Assembly: GCA_963664595.2 (NCBI GenBank)
Contig: CAXXOK010000010.1
Coordinates: 1 to 64,000, forward strand
DNA length: 64,000 nucleotides
Direction: 5' to 3'
From: CAXXOK01 sp963664595
GTDB taxonomy: Bacteria; Bacillota; Clostridia; Christensenellales; Aristaeellaceae
The notes beneath the pieces are model-generated. The model did no database searches. It saw only the letters and a list, made by a program, of their open reading frames with translations, and was not told the DNA's origin. The translations under genes were made by a program, and so were the position numbers. This document shows positions 32,507 to 39,730 of this stretch, piece after piece (positions within the stretch are counted from its first letter, which is position 1; each line of letters opens with the position of its first letter).

Positions 32507-33217
32507 CTATGTCTGCTCTGCCAGCCGATCCCCGCGGCCGATGTTGAACCCATCATTATATCCGGCAATCACATTGCTGTCGGTTATGGGTACATCGTTC
32601 CGGATCGTATGTTTCCCGTAGCCGCTCACGTGTTCCCGTACATCAGCTGGAACCGTAATGATGATGTCAAATGTCGTTTCGGCTTCCTGCTGCCGGTAGG
32701 CGGCTTCCAGCCCGTGTGCGAAACCCATCATGTAACGAGAACGGTTGCTGTGTTCACTTTGCCCATGCCCTGGCAAAGTTAAGCATGTATCACTTGCCGC
32801 TTTTTGCAGTTGATATCGGTTATATAAACGGAAAGCTGCATCCAGTGCTGTTTTAAAGGCTTCCGCGGCGATTTCCGCATCCTGCTTGTGCCCGATGAAT
32901 TGCAATGTTTGCCGACAAACTGCAGACCCGCGGAATACTTTGCAGCTTGCCGCGATGCAGCGGTGATGTTTAGCAACCGTTGTGTACAGATACCGCATCC
33001 ATTTGGCGATTCGCTGTCCGGTGTATACGGCAACCTCTTCGATGGTTTCCGCCTGCATAGCGGCTGTAATCTCTACATCCGCAGAGTTCAAGCCGTGCTT
33101 ATCTAGCAATTGCTGATACATCAGCAGGGCAGTTTGGCATTCATGTGTGTCCAGCGCTTCATCTGCCAGCGCCTTGATTTTCGATAGTTTTTCCAGTAAT
33201 GCGTTGTTTGTAGGCAT
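32507..33217 (-). CDS. DUF2786-type phage protein
   Basis: A 236-residue protein. The N-terminus LLEKLSKIKALADEALDTHECQTALLMYQQLLDKHGL is the DUF2786 signature (helix, acidic, H-E-x2-A). The middle has HHRCIAASCKVFRG and HKQDAEIAAEAFKTALDAAFRLY, with Cys/His that could bind metal. The C-terminal GYNDGFNIGRG is typical. Often found in phage early regions; function unknown. AAAGGAG precedes the ATG. Confidence 0.8.
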   Translation of the reverse strand: MPTNNALLEKLSKIKALADEALDTHECQTALLMYQQLLDKHGLNSADVEITAAMQAETIEEVAVYTGQRIAKWMRYLYTTVAKHHRCIAASCKVFRGSAVCRQTLQFIGHKQDAEIAAEAFKTALDAAFRLYNRYQLQKAASDTCLTLPGHGQSEHSNRSRYMMGFAHGLEAAYRQQEAETTFDIIITVPADVREHVSGYGKHTIRNDVPITDSNVIAGYNDGFNIGRGDRLAEQT

Positions 33218-33221
33218 ACAT

Positions 33222-33707
33222 TTACTCCTTTGTGGCTAAATACTCCGCCATCACATACCCGCCATCAACTAGGCATGCCCAGCCATCGACCACGAACCGC
33301 ACTTCCACGGTGTCACCATCTTGCAAATACCGTTCAGTATTGCCCTCCGGTGATTGCCGTACCCGTACACGGCCATTAGAAACTACTGTGTACTTCTGCG
33401 CATTTGTATCAGGCGGATAATCCGCAAGGTAATCCACACAGCACCAACAGGTTCCTGCTTCGCCGCCGACAATTTCGGCCCATTCGCTGTCAAGGGCAAC
33501 AACTTCAACGGCATCACCTCGATACAGGCGCATTTCGACCGCGCTGTCCTTTGTGGCATCATGCCGCCCGTTGAGGTAGGTTCCATCACGTACGTGAACG
33601 TACATCGTTGTGTCTGCCGTTGCATCGGCCGACCACGCCAGAGCCAGTATTACCACCATCAGCGCGATAACCAGCATCGCATTTGAAAAACACTTCATAG
33701 AAATCAT
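33222..33707 (-). CDS. Secreted SH3-domain phage protein
   Basis: A 161-residue protein. The N-terminus is a signal peptide or membrane anchor (FSNAMLVIALMVVILALAWSA), followed by two SH3b-like repeats (YVHVRDGTYLNGRHD...VVALDSEWAEI; NGRVRVRQSPEGNTERYLQDGDTVEV). Cys residues (TCWCCVDYL) may form disulfides. The start was set to ATG 33707, after GAGG. Placed in the early operon, not the lysis cassette; it might act at the cell envelope, for instance in superinfection exclusion. That role is inferred. Confidence 0.75.
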   Translation of the reverse strand: MISMKCFSNAMLVIALMVVILALAWSADATADTTMYVHVRDGTYLNGRHDATKDSAVEMRLYRGDAVEVVALDSEWAEIVGGEAGTCWCCVDYLADYPPDTNAQKYTVVSNGRVRVRQSPEGNTERYLQDGDTVEVRFVVDGWACLVDGGYVMAEYLATKE

Positions 33708-33824
33708 TGCCAAACCTCGCTTTAAAATACTCATCACCGTCTCTTGCAATCCTGCGCGACACGGCAACATAGCTTCGTTCAGGTTTATACTGTTGAGCTG
33801 GATATATTGTTATAGACACACCGC

Positions 33825-34112
33825 CTACCGATACGCTCGCTTGGGGATCGGGCCGTTCTTCGAGGGTTCATATTTGTAGCGCTTACGCCTAATCTTTGTG
33901 ATATCCACGGGTTCGCTTTCACAGCCGACGGGCTCCAGTTCGATCTCCCCAAGCACGAACCGTTCCAGCGTCTCCTGCGCAATCACCAGCTTTGCGTTCG
34001 GCCCCGGACTGCGGCTGACATCACCATGGGGAAGACGCACGATCAGCGCACGGGCAGTCTTGGTAGAGATATTGAGGAATGCCGCGGCACCTTCAACGTC
34101 CAGAACAATCAT
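33825..34112 (-). CDS. Excisionase-like helix-turn-helix protein
   Basis: A 95-residue protein. Starts LDVEGAAAFLNISTKTARALIVRLPHGDVSRSPGPNAKLVIAQETL, the winged-helix pattern of MerR/excisionase-type DNA-binding proteins (Val-Glx-Gly-Ala-Ala-x-Phe-Leu). C-terminus is Lys/Arg rich. It overlaps the upstream XRE gene by 4 bases. Could be a regulator or a directionality factor. Confidence 0.7.
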   Translation of the reverse strand: MIVLDVEGAAAFLNISTKTARALIVRLPHGDVSRSPGPNAKLVIAQETLERFVLGEIELEPVGCESEPVDITKIRRKRYKYEPSKNGPIPKRAYR

Positions 34113-34546
34113 TTCATCAGCTCCTGTAATAAATCGGTGCCAGCCGCGATCTGCTCTCGCAGCTCTTTCATGAGGTTTGCCTTGAGCTGCGGATCGTCAA
34201 TCTTGCCGTCCAACGCATCGCGCTCAGCGTTGCCGTGCAGTGCCATAACATCACCCGTCTCATAGCGGTATCGGGTCATCAATGCGGGTAACCCGCTGTT
34301 TGCCGCACTGTCAATGTATCGGCGACGATAGCTGTCGTAGTTGGAGAGCATCCACCGGTGCCAGATGGAGGGATCGCCCAGTGCTTCCGCCACCCGGTCG
34401 ATATCGTCCGGTTGCGGCATCGTTTCGCCGCTTTCCCACCGCTCGATGGTGCTTTCGGATACGTTCACCGCGGCGGCCAGTTTCCAGCGCTGCATTTTTT
34501 GCGCTTCACGGGCATTTTTTAGGTCGATATGCGTGAATTCCGGCAT
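34109..34546 (-). CDS. XRE-type phage regulator
   Basis: A 145-residue protein. HTH_XRE domain at 8-60 (LKNAREAQKMQRWKLAAAVNVSESTIERWESGETMP) followed by a helical C-terminal region (ALHGNAERDALDGKIDDPQLKANLMKELREQIAAG). Starts at ATG 34546 after AAGGGG. The second gene of the leftward early operon. Not a Cro size; perhaps a secondary early regulator. Confidence 0.82.
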   Translation of the reverse strand: MPEFTHIDLKNAREAQKMQRWKLAAAVNVSESTIERWESGETMPQPDDIDRVAEALGDPSIWHRWMLSNYDSYRRRYIDSAANSGLPALMTRYRYETGDVMALHGNAERDALDGKIDDPQLKANLMKELREQIAAGTDLLQELMK

Positions 34547-34547
34547 G

Positions 34548-34769
34548 TCAGCGGGCCCCTTCCTGCGATATACTGGGATTGTGGATGGTTCCGCCGAACA
34601 GCTCGTCGATAGTGCAGCCGAGGGCAGCGGCAAGCTTCACGGCGGTTTCCATCGTAGTGGAGCTGCTATTGCTCTCGATCCGTGCCACCGTCACGCGATG
34701 AACGCCGCTCTTGTACGCAAGCTGCTGCTGCGTCAGCCCGGTGGATTTCCGAATGGCTTGAAGGTTCAT
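34548..34769 (-). CDS. Cro-like XRE regulator, first early gene
   Basis: A 73-residue protein almost entirely an HTH_XRE domain (LQAIRKSTGLTQQQLAYKSGVHRVTVARIESNSSSTT). Size and place (first gene leftward, divergent from the rightward promoter at 34797) fit a Cro-type switch. GAAAGG lies upstream of the ATG. The stop nearly touches the next start. Confidence 0.82.
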   Translation of the reverse strand: MNLQAIRKSTGLTQQQLAYKSGVHRVTVARIESNSSSTTMETAVKLAAALGCTIDELFGGTIHNPSISQEGAR

Positions 34770-34786
34770 GGGTTAACATCCTTTCA

Positions 34787-34825
34787 ATTGTATTGTTTGC
34801 TACAATGTAACGCGGGTGATATAAT
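34787..34825 (+). promoter_or_regulatory. Rightward promoter with operator
   Basis: TTGCTA (34797-34802), 17 bp, perfect TATAAT (34820-34825). The -35 overlaps an inverted repeat ATTGTA-8-TACAAT (34787-34806). The 13-mer ATTGTATTGTTTG here recurs with one change at 36164-36176, in front of the repressor gene. Confidence 0.65.
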
Positions 34826-34857
34826 AGGGTTAATATATCTTGAAGAAGGTGCATAAT

Positions 34858-35181
34858 ATGGGCTTTGAAATCAAAGGGTTTGATGAAATGCAACGGAAAC
34901 TGGAAGGGTTACAAAAACGTGTTGCTTCTCTTGAAGGAACGAACCGAGTATCTTTTTCAGAGTTGTTTGATCATGGCTTTCTGGCTCAACACTCGAGATT
35001 TGCATCCTTCTCCGAACTCCTTGATGCGGGTGGCTTTGTGGTCAACTCGCAGGAAGATTTCAAGGCAATTCCAGATGATGATTTTGATAAACACATAGCA
35101 GCAAATACTGATTTCAATTCATGGAAGGAAACGAAGCAAGCTGCGGCAACAGCATATTTCAAGAAACAACTTGGGTTTTAA
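34858..35181 (+). CDS. Lysogeny-region hypothetical protein
   Basis: A 107-residue protein starting at ATG 34858 after GAAGAAGG. A coiled-coil start (GFDEMQRKLEGLQKRVASLEG) precedes 'FSELFDHGFLAQHSRFASFSELLDAGGF', with two similar FSEL[FL]D...GF units. Transcribed rightward from its own promoter. Its 3' end overlaps a small antisense gene. No family recognised. Confidence 0.7.
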   Translation: MGFEIKGFDEMQRKLEGLQKRVASLEGTNRVSFSELFDHGFLAQHSRFASFSELLDAGGFVVNSQEDFKAIPDDDFDKHIAANTDFNSWKETKQAAATAYFKKQLGF

Positions 35182-35314
35182 TTTGCGCCATATCGTTCAG
35201 GCGAGTAAATAACGCCGTAAGTTTGGCAGCTGTTTCGCTTATATCCTTGAGTATGGCTATCGATTCTTCATCCAATTCAAGGTTCAAGGTAAGCTCTACC
35301 TCGTTGGTTTTCAT
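35159..35314 (-). CDS. Small antisense-oriented 51-residue protein
   Basis: ATG at 35314 with GAGGGG 8 bases upstream. The protein MKTNEVELTLNLELDEESIA continues ILKDISETAAKLTALFTRLN and ends near 35159. It is an acidic beta-hairpin plus amphipathic helix with good codon use. Its last 23 bases overlap the end of the convergent gene. Possibly a small regulator. Unknown family. Confidence 0.5.
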   Translation of the reverse strand: MKTNEVELTLNLELDEESIAILKDISETAAKLTALFTRLNDMAQIKTQVVS

Positions 35315-35370
35315 GTTATTCCCCTCGCTTCCTTTGCTGTAGTTACTGTCGTGTTGTAAGGAGTGATACT

Positions 35371-35667
35371 GTGGCTAAACAACTGGATTTCGATAATTTC
35401 ATGAAAAACACGAAGCCGGATATCGATGGAATAATGGATGAAATGTTTGTGAGAGTTCATGAGTTGCCTGTTGACATTCCTGCTAGCAACACTGCAAGAG
35501 CCACGGAAGAAATGGCAAAGGTTCTTGTAGCAATGCATGAAGCCAACAAAGTTGAAATGAAAAAGCATGATGATGCCGATAAACACAATAAGCGCTTAAT
35601 GTGGGCTGCGATCATTGTTGCTGGACTAACTCTGATTGCGACGGTGATAGGAATCTTTGCAAAGTAA
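35371..35667 (+). CDS. Single-pass membrane protein, lysogeny region
   Basis: A 98-residue protein starting with GTG after AAGGAGTGATACT. A soluble helical N-part (DFDNFMKNTKPDIDGIMDEMFVRVHEL) and a C-terminal membrane helix (LMWAAIIVAGLTLIATVIGIFAK) preceded by a charged KKHDDADKHNKR segment. A C-terminal anchor in a lysogen-expressed protein suggests an envelope role such as superinfection exclusion; this is an inference. Confidence 0.7.
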   Translation: MAKQLDFDNFMKNTKPDIDGIMDEMFVRVHELPVDIPASNTARATEEMAKVLVAMHEANKVEMKKHDDADKHNKRLMWAAIIVAGLTLIATVIGIFAK

Positions 35668-35720
35668 GGTTGAACAATTCATGGAGCTTCTACAAACTGT
35701 AATGGAAGGGAGGTGCAACT

Positions 35721-35912
35721 GTGATAGAGAAATCAAAAATCAAGCGTATGGTTGAGGATTGCTTTACATTCGATATACTAGATATGTCGGTGGATAAGAT
35801 ATCCGATGCTGTAGCTGCTTCGATTGATAAGGTGCTGAATTCAAAGGAATTCGTAGAGCACATTTCTGAAGAGCTTGGAAAACTTATAAAGCATAATGGT
35901 CGGGTTCGCTAA
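35721..35912 (+). CDS. Small helical phage protein
   Basis: A 63-residue protein starting with GTG after GGGAGG. Sequence MIEKSKIKRMVEDCFTFDIL, then DMSVDKISDAVAASIDKVLN, gives two amphipathic helices. It follows the membrane protein and ends at the convergent small frames. Unknown function. Confidence 0.6.
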   Translation: MIEKSKIKRMVEDCFTFDILDMSVDKISDAVAASIDKVLNSKEFVEHISEELGKLIKHNGRVR

Positions 35913-36045
35913 TCGTTGCCTTGGCAATCCGTCGCGTCATCGCGCGCGGCGGATACCTCCTGTAATTCCTCCACGATATCAATCATGACATTCATCATTT
36001 CACCGAAGCCGTTGCATTCTCGATCTCTTCCCGGATGTTCTTCAT
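35909..36045 (-). other. Two overlapping short frames behind an operator-controlled promoter
   Basis: GAGGTGATAGAAC precedes ATG 36045, encoding MKNIREEIENATASVK and then a stop overlapping (ATGA) a second frame MMNVMIDIVEELQEVSAARD that ends at 35909. The two read like one 45-residue helical protein split by a shift. They are the first genes behind the leftward promoter at 36133-36105, so one may act as an early switch peptide. Confidence 0.4.
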
Positions 36046-36083
36046 GTTCTATCACCTCGCTTCCGACTTTAAATAGTGGAAAA

Positions 36084-36133
36084 TGCGTCGCATGCGTTAC
36101 ATATAAAATAGCACGCATGCGCTACAATGTCAA
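36084..36133 (-). promoter_or_regulatory. Leftward lytic-side promoter with two repressor operators
   Basis: On the minus strand TTGACA (36133-36128), 17 bp, TATTTT (36110-36105). Two near-palindromic sites centred on CGCATGCG occur at 36114-36121 (inside the promoter spacer) and 36089-36096 (just downstream), 25 bp apart. Both have the form TA[GA]CGCATGCG followed by a GC-rich arm. This is the arrangement of a repressor-controlled promoter divergent from the repressor gene. Confidence 0.7.
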
Positions 36134-36142
36134 CAATTAATG

Positions 36143-36176
36143 TTCACAAGCGGATATTTAATTATTGTATCGTTTG
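36143..36176 (+). promoter_or_regulatory. Candidate promoter/operator of the repressor gene
   Basis: TTCACA (36143-36148), 17 bp, then TGTATC (36166-36171), giving a short leader before the ribosome site AAAAGGAG. It contains ATTGTATCGTTTG (36164-36176), a 12/13 match to the site at 34787. Confidence 0.4.
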
Positions 36177-36206
36177 TGTTACGCTTTCATAAAAGGAGTT
36201 GCGCAT

Positions 36207-36542
36207 ATGGACAGGATAGCAGTCGGCGAGAGAATACGGCAGTTACGTTTGTCAAAAGGACTTACGCAGGGTGTTCTTGCTGATAAAATCGGCGTGGCTC
36301 GCGGATCGGTCGCGCGATATGAAGCTGGCACATACTATCCCTCACAGGAAGTTGTGGTAAAACTCGCGTCCGTTTTAGGTTCAACCGTCAGCTATATTTT
36401 GGATGAAGATGTGAGCACCGCGGATGAAATCCCGGACACCGATATCAAATTCGCCGTCTTCGGCGACCCCAACGTCACCGACGCCCAGTTCGAGGAAGTC
36501 AAGCAATTCGCCAGGTTCATCCGGGAGCGGGATAAAAAATAG
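36207..36542 (+). CDS. CI-like XRE repressor
   Basis: A 111-residue protein. HTH_XRE domain in residues 5-60 (IRQLRLSKGLTQGVLADKIGVARGSVARYEAGTYYPSQEV). The C-terminal part is short and acidic (DEIPDTDIKFAVFGDPNVTDAQFEEVKQFARFIRERDKK), lacking a LexA-type peptidase, which fits repressors inactivated by an ImmA partner instead of RecA. ATG 36207 follows AAAAGGAG. It diverges from the operator-bearing leftward promoter. ImmA is encoded downstream but is separated from it by a foreign-looking gene. Confidence 0.85.
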   Translation: MDRIAVGERIRQLRLSKGLTQGVLADKIGVARGSVARYEAGTYYPSQEVVVKLASVLGSTVSYILDEDVSTADEIPDTDIKFAVFGDPNVTDAQFEEVKQFARFIRERDKK

Positions 36543-36600
36543 AGGTTGCTTGCCGATAACTGTAGAAGCTTTTCAAAGAAATACAGGAGACTAGTGCTTT

Positions 36601-37545
36601 ATGCAAAATGACAATGATGAATTTATTAGAAACATATTTACGTATAAACATGATCTTAAAATAGAAGCTGCCGTTTCAAAAAGTGTCAAGAATATACTAG
36701 ACCATTCTGATGAAGTTATCTCTCAAACTCTCGCCGAGAAGTCGATGATAAAGCCTGCCATACAAGAAAAATGGGGAGATGCTCTTAAACTTTCATGGGT
36801 TACATATAGAGTATCTCTTGATTCGGTTGTATCCCATTTTAATACTATTAAAAAAGATTATAAGGCAAAGAAAATATCAGAAGAGCAGTATATAAAGTAC
36901 TTTGTCATAATGAAAGTCCATGGGAAAATATGTCAAACATATCAAGAAATAATGTGTTTGCTTGAAAATGGGTTCCCCGAAGGGGCAATTGTACTGTCGC
37001 GTGTTTTGTTGGAATTATGTTGTACAGAAATATTTATATATAATGATTCGAGCGAAGTAGCTAAAGAATATATGGATCAATCATCAGAAGATAATTTATG
37101 TGAATGGGCAAGGCATTCAGAGAAATTTAAGGATTTTCCTCCTAAACAGAGGATCACAAATGCTCAGATAGTAAAGAAGTGTGGAATTGAGACACTTGGT
37201 TTAGCAGAGGTTAAGGACTTTCCTCATAGGTTTGTTCATAGCTCATCAAAAACGGTAATGTATAGATTATCACATAATGATCCAAATACGATTATGACGG
37301 GCCCAACAATAGATGGGTTGGAATTTGCAGGCATTAATTCTACAACACATTTCCATATTGCCACTCTCGTTGCTCTTGATATATATAGATCACCTCTTAG
37401 CATATACAACATGCATCAATTGATTCATCTCATCAGTGCCGTACAGACAGCGTACATTCATGTGATTGGCGATAAAAAAGACTCTAAAATAATAATACTA
37501 AATGTTGCTGATTGTTTTGATTCTTTGAAAGGAACAGAGAACTAA
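36601..37545 (+). CDS. DUF5677-like protein, AT-rich prophage cargo
   Basis: A 314-residue mostly helical protein. The central block CQTYQEIMCLLENGFPEGAIVLSRVLLELCCTEIFIYN is typical of DUF5677-like proteins (x-A-x-x-L-x-R-x-L-x-E-x-x). Two short conserved patterns are WARHSEKFKDFPPKQR and HRFVHSSSKTVMYRLSH. It is far more AT-rich than the repressor and ImmA genes on either side, and it interrupts their usual adjacency. A defence or exclusion role is inferred from position only. CAGGAGA lies 12 bases before the ATG. Confidence 0.65.
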   Translation: MQNDNDEFIRNIFTYKHDLKIEAAVSKSVKNILDHSDEVISQTLAEKSMIKPAIQEKWGDALKLSWVTYRVSLDSVVSHFNTIKKDYKAKKISEEQYIKYFVIMKVHGKICQTYQEIMCLLENGFPEGAIVLSRVLLELCCTEIFIYNDSSEVAKEYMDQSSEDNLCEWARHSEKFKDFPPKQRITNAQIVKKCGIETLGLAEVKDFPHRFVHSSSKTVMYRLSHNDPNTIMTGPTIDGLEFAGINSTTHFHIATLVALDIYRSPLSIYNMHQLIHLISAVQTAYIHVIGDKKDSKIIILNVADCFDSLKGTEN

Positions 37546-37690
37546 TTTACTAATAGAATTTTCGAATCCCAAAGCGAGTACTTCCACAACATACAGGAAA
37601 ATATTCCCATATCTAGTGGTTGAAAACGAATGCTGCTGCTGTTACAATATAGAGAACAAACGTTCCCTATACGACAGAAAGCTGCGAACG

Positions 37691-38095
37691 ATGACTAACG
37701 AAACGCTACTGGATTACGCATCCTTCCAAGGCCACGAAGTCCTGTTCCTGAACCTGACCGAAACAAAAGCGATCACCTTTGAAGAACACGACCGGTTCTA
37801 TATCGCCCTGGCAAAGAACCTATCCCGCACCGAGGAGAAGGAGCTCACGGCCCACGAACTCGGCCACTGCGAATACGGGGGTACCTATTGCCGGAACTCC
37901 AAGTATGGCCTCAAGGCCCGCGCCGAGTACCGCGCCAACAAATGGGCGTACTATCAGCTTGTCTCCCCGGACGAAATCAGCGAGTGTGTGCACAATGGTA
38001 TTGTCACTCCGTGGGAAATGGCGGAGTACTTTGAGGTGTCGTGCGAGTTTATGTGTAAGGCGCTGGGGTATTATCAGATGATAAGGGCGGTATAG
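37691..38095 (+). CDS. ImmA/IrrE-type metallopeptidase
   Basis: A 134-residue zinc peptidase that cleaves the phage repressor to trigger induction. The zinc site is HELGH (residues 55-59) followed by E in KARAEYRANKWAYYQL. ATG 37691 is chosen over an upstream frame rich in Cys; its ribosome site is weak, so translation may be low. Codon and base use match the repressor gene, not the two AT-rich genes around it. Confidence 0.88.
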   Translation: MTNETLLDYASFQGHEVLFLNLTETKAITFEEHDRFYIALAKNLSRTEEKELTAHELGHCEYGGTYCRNSKYGLKARAEYRANKWAYYQLVSPDEISECVHNGIVTPWEMAEYFEVSCEFMCKALGYYQMIRAV

Positions 38096-38135
38096 AGAAT
38101 AGTATGAATAGGTTGAATATACGAAAGGAAAAAAT

Positions 38136-39665
38136 ATGCCCGAGAAAATTACTAAATACAATCTCTTGATTTCGTGCCCTGGCGATGTTGTTGAAGAAAT
38201 CGGTATCATCGAGAATTGCGTACGAAAATTCAATGATCAGTTTTCAGATACGATAGGAATATCCATACAAACATATCATTGGTCGAAAAGCTCATATCCG
38301 CAGTCCGGAGGAAAACCCCAGGCTTTGCTAAATGAACAGCTTGTAAATAAATGTGATGCTGCTATTGCTGTGTTTTGGACGAGATTCGGGACAGAAACAG
38401 ATACATATGGTTCAGGGACAGAAGAAGAAATTGAAATTGTGCTTCAAGAAGGCAAGCAAGTATTCTTGTATTTCTCAGATATACCAGCAAAACTCTCTGG
38501 AGTTGATGGAAAACAATATAAAGCGATCCAAAAAATGAGAAAGAAATATACAGATCGAGGGTTATATAGTACCTATGATAGTATTGATCAATTTGAAAAA
38601 GCCTTAAGTAGTCATTTAGTATACTATTTCATACCTCTACGTAGAATTGAAGAGATACAGAGCGGTCAACTAGCGTTGTACATTCAAACAATTAGTAATG
38701 GCAAGAAGATTGATGGAATTGCTATCAGCAAGTTTATTCAGCCAGAAAAAACCATATCAAAAACTATCAATGCTGAAATCACAGAACTTTTTAGAAACCT
38801 GTGTAATTATAAACTTAGCTGTTGTCAAACACCAGTGGATACTTCGATTCGTAATCCATATGCAGAAAGATTTGATATGAATTTATTGCGTGAGCCTGTG
38901 ACAATTTCTGATAGCAAGAAAGAAATAATCAAATTGTTTGCAGAAAAGAATGGTGAACATATAGATGAAAGTTTTTTTGGTCTCGGAAATTTATACATAG
39001 ACAAGCTAGCTACCCAAATTTCTAGGATATCTTACGGAAACACTGTATATAAAGGAACCGATACAGAAAAACAACGATATCATGACATTCTTCTACTCTC
39101 AAAGAAGATTTACGAGTATGTGAGCTGGATCGAATTTGAAGAAATGTATCAAAAATTCTATTGTGTTTCATTCGCCATATCAAATGCCGGTACGACTTTT
39201 GATGAAGATATCGACATAGAACTGATGTTTGATGAGAATGACTACATTATTCATGAAAACTTGCCAATACCAAATGATGGAATTCTTAAACTCTTATATG
39301 ATCATGAAGAAATTTTTTCGGAAATGTATTCAATTGCTGGTACATCAGAGTATGAGAATTATAATACTTCATGCATTCATCCAGTACAGCAAAATATTCA
39401 TTATCCATCAACTGATGAATACCATTCAATCGATTATCAAAAGGAGTATCGAGAAGCGCTAAACGATCTATTTGATTATAAACGATATCAAAATAGTGCT
39501 TGTATTATAATTAAGCTTAAAGTGGATTATGTTAAACAGCACACTTCAATTGCTTTTCCATCAAAACTGTTTGTCAGAGAGTCGCTTAAAAGAATCGCAT
39601 ATAAGATTACATCAAAACATGGGCCGGAAATTATTGAAGGCACCTTGACAGTCAGAATCGAGTGA
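38136..39665 (+). CDS. DUF4062-like protein with unknown C-terminal domain
   Basis: A 509-residue protein. Residues about 8-115 match the DUF4062 pattern (a TIR-like/sensor fold seen in conflict-system proteins): LLISCPGDVVEEI, W-x-x-S-x-P, GGKPQALLNEQLVNKCDAAIAVFWTRFGT, SGTEEEIEI and GKQVFLYFS. The remaining 390 residues have no family I can name; the last part is rich in Tyr and acidic residues. The gene is very AT-rich and lies between ImmA and integrase in the lysogen-expressed block. AAAGGAA precedes the ATG. A defence effector role is inferred. Confidence 0.65.
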   Translation: MPEKITKYNLLISCPGDVVEEIGIIENCVRKFNDQFSDTIGISIQTYHWSKSSYPQSGGKPQALLNEQLVNKCDAAIAVFWTRFGTETDTYGSGTEEEIEIVLQEGKQVFLYFSDIPAKLSGVDGKQYKAIQKMRKKYTDRGLYSTYDSIDQFEKALSSHLVYYFIPLRRIEEIQSGQLALYIQTISNGKKIDGIAISKFIQPEKTISKTINAEITELFRNLCNYKLSCCQTPVDTSIRNPYAERFDMNLLREPVTISDSKKEIIKLFAEKNGEHIDESFFGLGNLYIDKLATQISRISYGNTVYKGTDTEKQRYHDILLLSKKIYEYVSWIEFEEMYQKFYCVSFAISNAGTTFDEDIDIELMFDENDYIIHENLPIPNDGILKLLYDHEEIFSEMYSIAGTSEYENYNTSCIHPVQQNIHYPSTDEYHSIDYQKEYREALNDLFDYKRYQNSACIIIKLKVDYVKQHTSIAFPSKLFVRESLKRIAYKITSKHGPEIIEGTLTVRIE

Positions 39666-39730
39666 AATATAAAAAACTCAGGAATTTCATTGCTTCTAGC
39701 AATATTATGAAAGGTAATGGGATTGATTAA

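Noticed and set aside
33586..33819. A 77-codon minus-strand frame overlapping the SH3 protein start
   Set aside because: More than half overlaps the signal peptide and first domain of the well-supported SH3 gene, and its start is a GTG with only a weak GGCGG upstream.
36188..36193. CATAAA as -10 of the repressor promoter with TTGTAT as -35
   Set aside because: Transcription would start after the ribosome site, leaving the gene without it; the TTCACA/TGTATC pair fits better.
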